Shown here: piece after piece, positions 33,416 to 42,351 of the stretch
Numbering within the stretch: position 1 is the first letter of the stretch
Layout of the letters: the number at the start of each line of letters is the position of its first letter
Origin: Oxalobacteraceae bacterium UBA4003
GTDB taxonomy: Bacteria > Pseudomonadota > Gammaproteobacteria > Burkholderiales > Burkholderiaceae_D
Assembly (NCBI GenBank): GCA_002384815.1
Contig: DGBN01000020.1
Location: 4,287-53,472, forward strand
Direction of reading: 5' to 3'
DNA length: 49,186 nucleotides
Made by a program: the position numbers and the translations under genes
The notes under the pieces: model-generated
Told to the model about the DNA's origin: nothing
Seen by the model: only the letters and a program-made list of their open reading frames with translations
The model's database searches: none

Positions 33416-34552
33416 TTAGTTTGCCTGATGGGTGCTGATCAGTTTTTTCATGCGTGCTTCATTTGTCTTGCGCCGCACGAACCACAGATACAGGCCACTG
33501 CCGAGTACAACGATGGTCATCAGATCGAGAATCGCCCACATGATTTGCATGGGGCGACCGCCGTAATCACCAAAGTGTAATGGCTGCGATACGAGCAGGG
33601 TAGTCAAATACCAAGGCAGTACGCGACTGTCCGTTACCCCGCCGGTTTGTGCATCTACCAGTACCGGTTTGAATAGGCGTGAGGTCAACGGTTCTGTACC
33701 ACGCATGAAAATGCCGTAGTGATGCGGACTGCTGAAAGTGGTGCCCGGGAATGCGATGAAACCCATCTTCATGCCTGGTTCCAGCGCGATGGCCGCATCG
33801 ACCGCTTTTTGCAGCGATCCCAACTCAGTCAACGGTGCTTTTCCCTTGTATGGCGCGATCATCTCCGACATCTGATCGTACTGCCAGTATTTGACCAGCA
33901 GGTCGGCCCAAGTATTGATGATGCCGGTTGCGCCGACGATCAGCAACCAGGTCAGCGTGACGATACCCAGAAGATTGTGCAGGTCCAGCCATTTCAGGCG
34001 GGAAGAGCGTTCGGCACGCACAGTGCCGAATTCCAGTTTTTTCATGAACGGGCCATACAGCACGACGCCGGAAATGATCGCGCCGATGAGCAGGATCCCC
34101 ATGAATCCGAGAAACAGCATCCCCGGCAAACCGGCAAACAAATCCACATGCAGCTTGAACATGATGTACATGAAACCTTGATCCAGCTTAGGTTCGGCCA
34201 ATGCCTCACCGGTACGCGCATCGACGGCAACCTGCTTCATGCCGACTTCAGAAGTAGGTGAGGTCGACAGCGTAACGAACCAGACGCGATCGTCATCCTC
34301 TTCTTGCGATGCAAACATTCCGACCAGGCCGGGATGACGCGCCTGCGCGACTTCCATCACCTTGTCCATGCTGACACGCGGGGTATCAGCCGCCATCTCC
34401 GGTGCCTCGACCTCGGTGCCGAGCAGATGCCCGATCTCGTGATGGAAGATCAGCGGCAACCCGGTCAGGCAGAGCAGCAGCATGAAGATGGTGCACACCA
34501 GGCTGGACCATTTATGGATCCATGCCCAGCGACGCAGACTTGCTGTGTTCAT
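33416..34552 (-). CDS. PepSY-associated membrane protein (PiuB-type iron-uptake reductase family)
   Basis: A 378-residue inner-membrane protein with four membrane helices: near residues 15-35, about 140-165, 190-215 and 340-362. LRRWAWIHKWSSLVCTIFM at the start and the WLDLHNLLGIVTLTW segment carry the His residues typical of the family. A PepSY-like periplasmic region lies between the first two helices. Family members are thought to reduce or release iron from siderophores. Its ATG overlaps the TonB receptor's stop by one base (TAATG), so the receptor and this protein are coupled and serve one pathway. Confidence 0.88.
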   Translation of the reverse strand: MNTASLRRWAWIHKWSSLVCTIFMLLLCLTGLPLIFHHEIGHLLGTEVEAPEMAADTPRVSMDKVMEVAQARHPGLVGMFASQEEDDDRVWFVTLSTSPTSEVGMKQVAVDARTGEALAEPKLDQGFMYIMFKLHVDLFAGLPGMLFLGFMGILLIGAIISGVVLYGPFMKKLEFGTVRAERSSRLKWLDLHNLLGIVTLTWLLIVGATGIINTWADLLVKYWQYDQMSEMIAPYKGKAPLTELGSLQKAVDAAIALEPGMKMGFIAFPGTTFSSPHHYGIFMRGTEPLTSRLFKPVLVDAQTGGVTDSRVLPWYLTTLLVSQPLHFGDYGGRPMQIMWAILDLMTIVVLGSGLYLWFVRRKTNEARMKKLISTHQAN

Positions 34553-36816
34553 TAGAAGTCGATGGAGGCGGTGAGACTGAAGGTGCGTGGGTTGCCCAGA
34601 ACCAGATAGCCGCTGCCAGGATAGCCACCGACTGAAGACCAGTAATTACGGTCTGCAACGTTGTCTATGCGTGCACGTATGGTCACGAGTCGACCGCTCA
34701 CTTCGGTCAGATAACGTGCGCCCAGATCAAAGCGGGTCCAGCCCGGAACGCGTAAGGTGTTCGCTGCATCTGCATAGGTGGCGCCAGTTGCCACAGCGCG
34801 TGCATTGAGTGCAAGACCTTGCATGGCTGGAACATCCCACTCGACACCGATATTGGCTTGTTTGCTTGGAACGCCAATGACGTCTTTGCCTTCGGTTGTA
34901 GCATTCCCTGTGCGTGTTTGTTTTGCATCCAGAAGGGTAAGTCCACCGAGAATCCGTACACGTTTTGATGCTTCGCCGAAGAAGGAAAGTTCTAAACCTT
35001 GATGTTCATTTTTTCCGTTACCGGTCAGCGTATTATCGACGATTAAAGTCCCCGGTTTGGATGTGGAGAAATAAGTAATATTTCCACCGATGCGGCCGCC
35101 ATCGTATTTAAGTCCCACTTCTTTTTGCTTGGATACGTAGGGTGGCAATGACTGCCCAAAGTTGGATAAACCTACAGTCGAGGCATTTTCACCTTTAGTC
35201 AGCCCTTCAATATAGTTCGCATAAACAGAAAGATTGTCCTTCAGTTTGAATACCAGTCCCGCTACAGGGCTGGTGCGACTTTTCTGGTAGCTGCTTGGGT
35301 CACCTGCACCGAAGGGGTTAAGTGCACCATAAGCTGTAACGACAGAAGAGAGTTGTTGGTAATCCATGCGTTGATGACGTAAACCTAATGTGAGAAGTAC
35401 GCGATCATCAGCAAAAGAAAGGGTGTCGCCAATGGCTAAACTAGTGAGCTTGTTTTTGCGAATAAGCTTCGGATTGTCTAGGTCGCCGCCTCTATATGCC
35501 GCCGGATTGAGTGCCGGAAGAGGAACGGTAATGGGGGAATAAATATTGGTATTAAATGGGTTGAGGTAATCCATCGAAACGGAATTTTTTTCCTTTGATT
35601 CATACTGTGAGAGCGCGGTCACTACCGAGTGCCCAACGCTACCAGTTTTGAATTTCCCCCGTAAACCTATTTCAGCCGTGGTTATTGTGTCTTCGCGTTT
35701 GTTGTCGAACCGGTAAGCATTCGCATCACCTGTGATGGCGTTTGTAACGGTTGGAGCGCCTAGTAAATTTTCTTCGCGGCCGTTGCGCATGCCGATCGCT
35801 GCCCACGTTGTTACATTCTCATTGATGTCAAATTCGCCGCGCACTGTTCCAAAGACATCACGTTCATTGGAGTAGGTCCAAGGCTGCCCATAATTGACCT
35901 TGCTGTCAGGCGCGCTTGGTACGGAAGTCACAGCACCCAACGTGACGTTCGGTCTCGGATTGCTGAGTCTGTGGTTCTGATAGCCGATATCAGCCGACAA
36001 GCGTACATCGCGACTACGCCAATCCAGGCCGATAGCGAATACGTCCAGTTTTGCATCGTCATCATTTACACCTGAGCCGCCATCGCGGTGTGCTGCGTTG
36101 ATGCGTATGCCTGTACTTTGATCTGGGCCGAAACGACGTGCCAAATCAGTAGAAACGTAGGCTTGCGAACCGCTGCCCGTGCCGATACTGACTTGCGACA
36201 AGTCTTCATTCGGTGCACGTTTAGGCAATAAATTAATCGTGCCTCCTATGCCACCGCCGCCAGGCGCAGCACCATTCAGGAACGCACTGGCGCCGCGTAA
36301 CACTTCCACGCGCTCAAACAATTCAGACGCCGTGTATTGACGTGGAAGTATGCCGTACAAGCCGTTGTAAGCGATGTCGTCGGAATTCACGATGAAGCCG
36401 CGAATAAAATACGATTCCTGGAAGTTGCCGAAGCCGCGCGCGACGCGCACGGTCGGATCGTTTTGCAGTACGTCGGCAACGCCGTGTGCCTGCTGGTCCT
36501 TGATCAGTTCACTGGTATAGCTGGTAATGCTGAACGGCGTATCCAGCATATCCTGTGTACCCAAAATCCCTGCGCGCCCGCCACGCGCAACCTGGCCGCC
36601 CGCATAAGGTTTCGACAAGCCTTCCGCCGAAGCATCGGCACTTGAAGTCACAACTATCTCTGCCAACTCGGTTGTTGTCATTGGATCAGCGGTTTGCGCA
36701 AATGCAGCGCCAGCTGTTGCCAACAAAGCGGTGCCAGCGAGCATAGGTATTGCTGCCTGCAAGGCGGAGGTAATTAATGCGGGTTTTAACGAGACTGTGC
36801 GAGCACGAGTAGACAT
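34552..36816 (-). CDS. TonB-dependent siderophore receptor
   Basis: A 754-residue outer-membrane receptor. From ATG 36816 it has a long basic signal peptide ending AFAQ, a TonB-box-like AEIVVTSS (about 55), a plug domain with DTPFSITSYTSELI, and a 22-strand barrel ending in RTFSLTASIDF with terminal Phe. FhuE/FoxA-like catecholate or hydroxamate receptors are the nearest type, but the ligand is not readable. A Fur-box-like palindrome lies 73 bases upstream. An in-frame ATG at 36906 would extend through that box and is rejected. The coupled PepSY gene supports iron uptake. Confidence 0.93.
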   Translation of the reverse strand: MSTRARTVSLKPALITSALQAAIPMLAGTALLATAGAAFAQTADPMTTTELAEIVVTSSADASAEGLSKPYAGGQVARGGRAGILGTQDMLDTPFSITSYTSELIKDQQAHGVADVLQNDPTVRVARGFGNFQESYFIRGFIVNSDDIAYNGLYGILPRQYTASELFERVEVLRGASAFLNGAAPGGGGIGGTINLLPKRAPNEDLSQVSIGTGSGSQAYVSTDLARRFGPDQSTGIRINAAHRDGGSGVNDDDAKLDVFAIGLDWRSRDVRLSADIGYQNHRLSNPRPNVTLGAVTSVPSAPDSKVNYGQPWTYSNERDVFGTVRGEFDINENVTTWAAIGMRNGREENLLGAPTVTNAITGDANAYRFDNKREDTITTAEIGLRGKFKTGSVGHSVVTALSQYESKEKNSVSMDYLNPFNTNIYSPITVPLPALNPAAYRGGDLDNPKLIRKNKLTSLAIGDTLSFADDRVLLTLGLRHQRMDYQQLSSVVTAYGALNPFGAGDPSSYQKSRTSPVAGLVFKLKDNLSVYANYIEGLTKGENASTVGLSNFGQSLPPYVSKQKEVGLKYDGGRIGGNITYFSTSKPGTLIVDNTLTGNGKNEHQGLELSFFGEASKRVRILGGLTLLDAKQTRTGNATTEGKDVIGVPSKQANIGVEWDVPAMQGLALNARAVATGATYADAANTLRVPGWTRFDLGARYLTEVSGRLVTIRARIDNVADRNYWSSVGGYPGSGYLVLGNPRTFSLTASIDF

Positions 36817-36888
36817 GGGATATTTGCCAGGGAGAGTGGTATCGACGCGACACCTAGTGTTAGATACGAATGTTTCATTACAAATATA

Positions 36889-36907
36889 AATGAAAACCGT
36901 TCTCATT
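36889..36907 (-). promoter_or_regulatory. Fur box-like palindrome of the TonB receptor operon
   Basis: On the minus strand AATGAGAACGGTTTTCATT is a near-perfect palindrome: AATGA-AA/TT-TCATT arms around CGG. This is the common form of Fur sites in Burkholderiales. Iron repression of the receptor, PepSY and small membrane genes is the likely consequence. Confidence 0.7.
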
Positions 36908-36956
36908 ACAATTTAAAGAGAGAATTTCCGCAATGACTTGTTACTTATTTACAATT

Positions 36957-37189
36957 TCATGGGTATTGTTCGATGTAAGTGGTGAGGGAATGGGTCATTG
37001 GCGTTCCACAAGCGTTCTCGACAAGCATGCTTGAAGTTTGACTTGCCTGGTCATATAGCTGGGGAACCATGAAAACAGTGCCGGACCATGATGAGGATTC
37101 AGCGGTTGATCTTGATGGGCAGATGCAGTGAAGGAGCGATTTTCTGACTTCGGCAACACGCGTGCACAGTGAGTCCTGCACAAATTCAT
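36957..37189 (-). other. Possible decayed gene between the receptor promoter and arsR
   Basis: Two overlapping short frames on the minus strand have protein-like stretches: HQDQPLNPHHGPALFSWFP in one, ENACGTPMTHSLTTYIEQYP in the other. Neither has a ribosome site. A frameshifted remnant of one gene is possible; the His/Asp-rich stretch is vaguely like an Fe(II) oxygenase, but I cannot confirm that. The rest of 36817-37214 holds only the Fur box. Confidence 0.25.
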
Positions 37190-37214
37190 TTCGAACTAAA
37201 GCTCACTCTGGGCC

Positions 37215-37259
37215 TTGTTTTTATTCAATAATTCAAATATATTCGAATTATTGAATAAA
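37215..37259 (+). promoter_or_regulatory. ars promoter with ArsR operator
   Basis: A -35 TTGTTT (37215-37220) and a -10 TATATT (37238-37243) are 17 bases apart. A perfect 15-bp inverted repeat, TTTATTCAATAATTC (37220-37234) and GAATTATTGAATAAA (37245-37259), embraces the -10. Binding of ArsR here would block RNA polymerase. The arsR ATG is ten bases beyond, with AAAGGAG between. Confidence 0.85.
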
Positions 37260-37268
37260 GGAGTCCTC

Positions 37269-37604
37269 ATGGATACCAAAGCAACGATTTCTGCATTAGC
37301 TGCGTTAGCTCAAGAATCTCGCCTGGCAGTCTTCCGTCTGCTGGTTCAGCTAGGCCCTGAAGGGATGGCAGCGACCAGAATTGGAGAGGCGTTGGGTATT
37401 GCACCCTCATCGATGTCTTTTCATCTCAAAGAATTGACTCATGCCAATCTCATCACGGCAAGGCACGAGGGCCGATTCGTAATCTATTCGGCGAACTTCG
37501 ACACAATGAATTCACTGATCGGTTTTCTGACCGAGAACTGCTGTGGCGGCAACGTCTGCTCACCAAATGGTGTTTGCCTTGCCACTGAAGACATTCCTTC
37601 CTGA
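37269..37604 (+). CDS. arsR: Arsenic-responsive repressor ArsR (C-terminal cysteine type)
   Basis: A 111-residue winged-helix repressor of the ArsR/SmtB family. The helix-turn-helix spans GEALGIAPSSMSFHLKEL. The E. coli R773 metal site (ELCVCDL) is absent. Instead a Cys pair Cys91-Cys92 and Cys97, Cys103 near the C-terminus (ENCCGGNVCSPNGVC) form the As(III) site, as in the Acidithiobacillus ferrooxidans type. ATG 37269 follows AAAGGAG; an in-frame ATG at 37215 lies inside the promoter and is rejected. It is the first gene of arsR-arsC-arsB-arsC-arsH. Confidence 0.95.
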   Translation: MDTKATISALAALAQESRLAVFRLLVQLGPEGMAATRIGEALGIAPSSMSFHLKELTHANLITARHEGRFVIYSANFDTMNSLIGFLTENCCGGNVCSPNGVCLATEDIPS

Positions 37605-37647
37605 TTTTTACCGCTGTTTTACCAACTCTCCCCACAAAGGATTCAAC

Positions 37648-38163
37648 ATGACCACACCACAGAACGACAAGACGTACAACGTCCTTTTCCTCTGCACAGG
37701 CAACTCTGCACGCAGTATCATGGCTGAAGCCATGCTTAACACCATGGGCAGCGGCCGCTTCCGCGCCTATAGCGCGGGCAGCCACCCGGGCGGTACCGTC
37801 AATCCATTCGCGATTGAACAAATCAAAAGTACAGGATATGCACTCGATAACTTGCGCAGCAAAAGCTGGGATGAGTTTGCATTGCCGGATGCGCCGCACA
37901 TGGACATCGTGATTACCGTGTGCGACAGCGCTGCGGGTGAAGTATGTCCGTTCTGGCCGGGACAGCCGGTTTCTGCCCATTGGGGATTTGAAGATCCTGC
38001 AGCAGCTACCGGATCAGATGAAGAGAAACGCGCCGTGTTTTCCCGGATCGCCAAACAAATTCATACTCGTGTGAACCTTCTCACCAGCCTGCCGCCGGCG
38101 ATGCTGGAAAAAGCCGCTCTCAAGCGCGAGATGGATGCCATAGGCGCGAGCAAGAACGCTTAA
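37648..38163 (+). CDS. arsC: Arsenate reductase, low-molecular-weight phosphatase (thioredoxin-coupled) type
   Basis: Reduces arsenate to arsenite using a phosphatase-like Cys and an intramolecular disulfide relay. The P-loop CTGNSARS holds Cys16 and its Arg. The relay cysteines Cys92 (VCDSAAGE) and Cys100 (VCPFWPG) are present. At 171 residues it is longer than Bacillus ArsC (139) by a C-terminal helix of about 25 residues, usual for proteobacterial members. The ATG has AAAGGA ahead, 43 bases after arsR. A second, unrelated arsenate reductase follows two genes later. Confidence 0.95.
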   Translation: MTTPQNDKTYNVLFLCTGNSARSIMAEAMLNTMGSGRFRAYSAGSHPGGTVNPFAIEQIKSTGYALDNLRSKSWDEFALPDAPHMDIVITVCDSAAGEVCPFWPGQPVSAHWGFEDPAAATGSDEEKRAVFSRIAKQIHTRVNLLTSLPPAMLEKAALKREMDAIGASKNA

Positions 38164-38185
38164 CGACGCCACGACATCTCAGCCC

Positions 38186-38209
38186 TGATAGCCCGGCCCC
38201 GGGCTATCA
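38186..38209 (+). other. Intercistronic hairpin between arsC and arsB
   Basis: TGATAGCCCGG and CCGGGCTATCA form a perfect 11-bp stem with a two-base loop (24 bases total), 22 bases after the arsC stop and 22 before arsB. No T-run follows. It may protect the upstream mRNA or attenuate arsB; inference. Confidence 0.6.
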
Positions 38210-38231
38210 CCTTCTTCCAGGAAAGCCGATC

Positions 38232-39515
38232 TTGTTCACCGCATTTATTATTTTTTTACTGACACTTACGCTGGTTATCTGGCAGCCGCGTGGGCTCGGC
38301 ATCGGCTGGAGCGCGACCCTGGGTGCAGTGCTGGCACTCCTGTTCGGCGTTATCAGCTTTGCCGATATTCCGGTGGTCTGGCAGATAGTATGGAATGCAA
38401 CCGGTGCCTTCATAGCGATCATCATCATTAGTCTGGTGCTGGATCAAGCCGGATTTTTTGAATGGGCAGCACTGCACGTTGCGCGTTGGGGCGGCGGCAA
38501 GGGACGCAAATTGTTTGTCTTGCTGGTGTTACTCGGTGCCGTGGTATCGGCATTGTTCGCCAACGATGGCGCGGCCTTGATCCTCACGCCAATTGTCATC
38601 GCGATGCTGCTGGGATTAAAGTTCTCGCCACAGGCGACATTGGCCTTTGTAATGGCGGCCGGATTTATTGCTGATACGGCCAGCCTGCCGCTGATCGTTT
38701 CCAACCTGGTCAATATCGTATCGGCAGATTATTTCAATATTGGTTTTGCACGCTATGCATCGGTGATGATGCCGGTGAATCTCGTCTCCGTAGCAATGAC
38801 CTTGCTGGTCCTGATCTGGTATTTCAAAGACGATATCCCAAAAGACTACGATGTCCGGCAATTGAAAAATCCTGCAGATGCGATCCGTGATCGCACGACT
38901 TTTATTGCCGGCTGGTGGGTACTTGGTTTGTTGCTGGTCGGATTTTTCTGGCTGGAAGAAAAAGGGGTACCTGTCAGTGCCGTAGCGACAGTTGGTGCAA
39001 TTGTTCTATTGGCGATTGCCGCGAAAGGTCATGTGATCTCGACGCGCGAAGTCATCAAGCATGCACCGTGGCAGGTCGTGTTCTTTTCGCTGGGAATGTA
39101 TCTGGTCGTCTATGGTTTACGCAATGCCGGCCTGACTGGGTACCTGACCAGTTTGTTGAATGAATTTGCCGCGCACGGTATCTGGGGCGCAGCGATCGGC
39201 ACCGGTGTGATGACTGCGTTACTATCTTCGATCATGAACAACATGCCGACTGTACTCATAGGCGCGCTGTCGATTGATGCAACGACAGCACAAGGTGCCG
39301 TGCGGGAAGCGATGATCTACGCTAATGTAATAGGCAGCGATCTTGGTCCAAAGATTACACCGATAGGCAGTCTGGCGACCTTGCTGTGGCTGCATGTGCT
39401 GGCGGGAAAAGGCATACGTATCTCATGGGCTTATTACTTCCGCGTGGGAGCCTTGCTGACGCTGCCCGTCCTGCTGGTTACGCTCGCCGCGCTGGCGATT
39501 CGCCTCAGCGTTTAA
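38232..39515 (+). CDS. arsB: Arsenite efflux permease ArsB
   Basis: A 427-residue inner-membrane As(OH)3/H+ antiporter of the ArsB/NhaD-type ion transporter superfamily, about 12 helices, matching the 429 residues of R773 ArsB. Characteristic stretches are WQPRGLGIGWSATLGA near the N-terminus, LFANDGAALILTPIV and IMNNMPTVLIGALS in the two pseudo-repeats, and NVIGSDLGPKITPIGSLAT. The start is TTG 38232 with AGGAAAG eight to fourteen bases ahead. No arsA is present, so efflux is driven by the proton gradient. Confidence 0.95.
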   Translation: MFTAFIIFLLTLTLVIWQPRGLGIGWSATLGAVLALLFGVISFADIPVVWQIVWNATGAFIAIIIISLVLDQAGFFEWAALHVARWGGGKGRKLFVLLVLLGAVVSALFANDGAALILTPIVIAMLLGLKFSPQATLAFVMAAGFIADTASLPLIVSNLVNIVSADYFNIGFARYASVMMPVNLVSVAMTLLVLIWYFKDDIPKDYDVRQLKNPADAIRDRTTFIAGWWVLGLLLVGFFWLEEKGVPVSAVATVGAIVLLAIAAKGHVISTREVIKHAPWQVVFFSLGMYLVVYGLRNAGLTGYLTSLLNEFAAHGIWGAAIGTGVMTALLSSIMNNMPTVLIGALSIDATTAQGAVREAMIYANVIGSDLGPKITPIGSLATLLWLHVLAGKGIRISWAYYFRVGALLTLPVLLVTLAALAIRLSV

Positions 39516-39544
39516 GCCTTTACTTGGAAACACCAGGAGAACAA

Positions 39545-39973
39545 ATGACAACGATTTATCACAACCCTGCATGCGGGACGTCACGCAATACGCTCGCCTT
39601 GATACGCAATACCGGCGAAGAGCCGACTGTCATCGAGTATCTGAAAACGCCACCATCAAAAGCGATCCTGATTCAAATGATCAGTGATGCAGGTTTGTCA
39701 GTGCGTGAGGCCATTCGACAAAAAGGTACGCCTTACGCGGAACTGAACCTGGACAATGCGCAACTCGACGACGATACCTTGATCGATGCGATGCTGGCCA
39801 ATCCCATCCTGATCAATCGCCCGTTTGTCGTCGCCGACAAAGGCACACGCTTGTGCCGTCCGTCTGAACTGGTGCTGGATATTTTAAGCAAACCACAGCG
39901 ACAGGAATTTACGAAAGAAGATGGCGAAGCTGTCATCGATGTGGGGGGGCGACGTGTCACAAAATCTTCCTGA
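39545..39973 (+). CDS. arsC: Arsenate reductase, glutaredoxin-dependent ArsC/Spx-fold type
   Basis: A 142-residue thioredoxin-fold enzyme, the same length as R773 ArsC (141). The active site is YHNPACGTSRNTL with catalytic Cys10 and His6. The family's substrate-binding arginines are apparent in VREAIRQKG, LINRPFVVADKGTRLCRP. It draws electrons from glutaredoxin, unlike the first arsC of the operon. ATG 39545 has AGGAGAA ahead. The last 53 bases overlap the arsH reading frame. Confidence 0.95.
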   Translation: MTTIYHNPACGTSRNTLALIRNTGEEPTVIEYLKTPPSKAILIQMISDAGLSVREAIRQKGTPYAELNLDNAQLDDDTLIDAMLANPILINRPFVVADKGTRLCRPSELVLDILSKPQRQEFTKEDGEAVIDVGGRRVTKSS

Positions 39974-40676
39974 TCTGCCTAACATTGATCCAGCCTTATT
40001 CACAACACCAACGCGACATGATTTGACGGCCGCATCGCCAGCTACGCATGTGCCGCGCTTCCTGCTTCTGTATGGCTCATTGCGCGAGAAATCCTATAGC
40101 CGATTGCTGACCATGGAAGCGGCACGTCTGCTGCAGGCAATGGGAGGAGAAGTCAAAACGTTTGACCCGCATGGCTTGCCATTGCCAGACGGCGCGCCGG
40201 AAACACATCCCAAAGTACAAGAACTCCGCGAGTTGGCGCAATGGGCCGAAGGGATGGTGTGGACGTCGCCGGAACGCCACGGAGCAATGACAGGGATCAT
40301 GAAGGCGCAGATAGACTGGATTCCCTTATCGATAGGTTCGGTACGTCCAACCCAGGGCAAGACACTGGCAGTGATGGAAGTATCGGGCGGCTCGCAGTCC
40401 TTCAATGCGGTCAATCAAATGCGCATACTCGGTCGCTGGATGCGCATGATCACCATCCCGAATCAGTCATCGGTTGCCAAGGCTTTTCTGGAGTTCGATG
40501 AGGCCGGCCGCATGAAACCGTCCTCGTACTACGAAAGAGTGGTCGACGTCATGGAAGAACTTTTCAAGTTCACACTGTTGACGCGCGATGTTTCATCCTT
40601 TCTCGTGGATCGTTACAGTGAGCGTCGGGAATCTGCTGAAGAGCTTGCTAAACGCGTCAATATTCGTTCGATCTAG
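39921..40676 (+). CDS. arsH: ArsH, FMN-dependent NADPH oxidoreductase
   Basis: ArsH oxidises trivalent organoarsenicals and reduces quinones or other acceptors with FMN and NADPH. The flavodoxin-like fold shows FLLLYGSLREKSYSRLL, which binds FMN phosphate, and later VWTSPERHGAMTGIMK and MEVSGGSQSFNAV. Three starts are possible: ATG 39921 (overlapping arsC by 53 bases), ATG 39939, and GTG 39954, which follows a G-run. All precede the conserved part. It closes the operon. Confidence 0.93.
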   Translation: MAKLSSMWGGDVSQNLPDLPNIDPALFTTPTRHDLTAASPATHVPRFLLLYGSLREKSYSRLLTMEAARLLQAMGGEVKTFDPHGLPLPDGAPETHPKVQELRELAQWAEGMVWTSPERHGAMTGIMKAQIDWIPLSIGSVRPTQGKTLAVMEVSGGSQSFNAVNQMRILGRWMRMITIPNQSSVAKAFLEFDEAGRMKPSSYYERVVDVMEELFKFTLLTRDVSSFLVDRYSERRESAEELAKRVNIRSI

Positions 40677-40860
40677 CCGCGCCGCTCATTACGATCGAAT
40701 CGAAAATACCTACGGTCAATGACTTGAGGAGGCAAAGGATTTTAGTGTACGAGTCCTTCATGGTGGTTTTTACAGAATGCACCAGATCCGGCCCGTGCTG
40801 TTGCCTGCTCAAGTCTGTCCAGAAGCGCTTACAGAAAAATATTGAAGATCGCTGGGTTGA

Positions 40861-42075
40861 TCAGGACTTGTCTTCTATGGGCAGGTCCATGGTGTCCATG
40901 TTCCGCTCCATGCTTGTCGGATGTCCGAAGAGAGTAAGCCACGCCACGCCAACCAGGCCTGCCAGACACGAGGCCAACAGGATTGCCATTTTGGAGTCAT
41001 TGATGATGTCGCCCGCACCGGTGAAAGCAAGATTGGTGATGAAAATCGACATGGTAAAACCAATCCCTGCCAGAAAGCCTGCACCAATGACATGACGCCA
41101 GCTCAGGTCCAGAGGCAGGCGGCACAATCCCAGCGCCACGGCACAAAAACTCATCAAGGTAATGCCCAGCGGTTTGCCGATCACCAGCCCGGCGATGACG
41201 CCCAGACTGTTATTCGTCAGCAGGCTATCTGCCCATCCAGTTCCGATTATCACGCCTGCATTGACCAAGGCAAAGATCGGCAAAATGACGAGGGAAACCG
41301 GCTTGCGCAAGAAATGTTCAAGCACGTGCGAGGGAGAATGCGCATCATCCTGTAAAGCTGAAGATGGAATGGCAAAGGCCAGTAGCACGCCAGTCAGCGT
41401 CGCATGTACACCTGACTGCAGCATGAAAAACCACATCAACAGGCCACCGGCAAGGTAAGGCAGCAAAGCGCCAACCTTGAAGAAACGATTGAGCGCGATC
41501 AGCACGGCAAACGTGGCCAATGCGCACAGCAGGTAAGTGACGGACATCTGGGAGGTATAGAACAACGCAATGACAACGATGGCGGCCAAATCATCGACGA
41601 CTGCCAGAGCTGTCAGAAACACCTTTAAGGAAGCGGGTACCTTGCTGCCAAGCAAGCTCAGTGCGGCGAGTGCAAAGACGATATCGGTCGCCATCGGAAT
41701 GCCGATGCCTGGCTGGGTTGTGGTGCCGGTATTCAAAGCAAGGTGAATTGCCGCCGGTACGGCAACTCCACCGAAGGCAGCAAAGAGCGGAAGCATGGCA
41801 TTTTTGAGATTGGACAATTCGCCATTGACCATCTCGTGTTTGAGTTCCAGTCCAACCAGAAGAAAGAAGGCTGCCATCAAGGCGTCGTTGACCCAATGCT
41901 CGATACTCAACCCGGCAACGTACGTTTGCCATATGCCGAGGAAACTTGCACTGACGGGGGAATTAGCAAGTAGCAATGCGAGGACGGTACCGAGGATGAG
42001 GAGAATCCCGCCTGAACGCTTGGATTCGAAGAATTTCCTGAAGGTCTGAGAGAGTGATTTTTCACATGCGGCCAT
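40861..42075 (-). CDS. nhaA: Na+/H+ antiporter NhaA
   Basis: A 404-residue inner-membrane antiporter exchanging two H+ for one Na+. The paired essential aspartates are in LAVVDDLAAIV, with GIPMATDIVFALA and LKVFLTALA around them. The second half carries WRHVIGAGFLAGIGFTMSIF. ATG 42075 has AAGGA ahead; an in-frame start at 42174 is unlikely. It converges on arsH and is followed upstream, on the same strand, by a universal stress gene and a SulP transporter. Sodium or pH control of the SulP partner is possible. Confidence 0.95.
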   Translation of the reverse strand: MAACEKSLSQTFRKFFESKRSGGILLILGTVLALLLANSPVSASFLGIWQTYVAGLSIEHWVNDALMAAFFLLVGLELKHEMVNGELSNLKNAMLPLFAAFGGVAVPAAIHLALNTGTTTQPGIGIPMATDIVFALAALSLLGSKVPASLKVFLTALAVVDDLAAIVVIALFYTSQMSVTYLLCALATFAVLIALNRFFKVGALLPYLAGGLLMWFFMLQSGVHATLTGVLLAFAIPSSALQDDAHSPSHVLEHFLRKPVSLVILPIFALVNAGVIIGTGWADSLLTNNSLGVIAGLVIGKPLGITLMSFCAVALGLCRLPLDLSWRHVIGAGFLAGIGFTMSIFITNLAFTGAGDIINDSKMAILLASCLAGLVGVAWLTLFGHPTSMERNMDTMDLPIEDKS

Positions 42076-42351
42076 AGCATTCCTTGTGAAGAGGTGAAGG
42101 TGGCCGGACGCGCGATTAGCGATAGCGAGCGGACATTTCTTATCACGGCAGAATGACAAAAAATGATCTTCCAATCAGCGGTGCGTCAAGTCACTGACCT
42201 TAACATTTTCTTGATCCTGAATCAAACTTGCCCGGGGAGGAATGACCCGCTCAAGTGGTGCTTTTGAGCAAAAAATGAGCTGGAGATTGATCTGATGGAG
42301 GGCCGCAGGAGTGTCTTCCGCAGCCCTCCATTTCAGAGCGACGCCCCATTT

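Noticed and set aside
42249..42331. Terminators after the usp gene
   Set aside because: GCTCAA/TTGAGC and GGAGGGC/GCCCTCC stems exist, but neither has a T-run on the minus strand, so I do not call a terminator.
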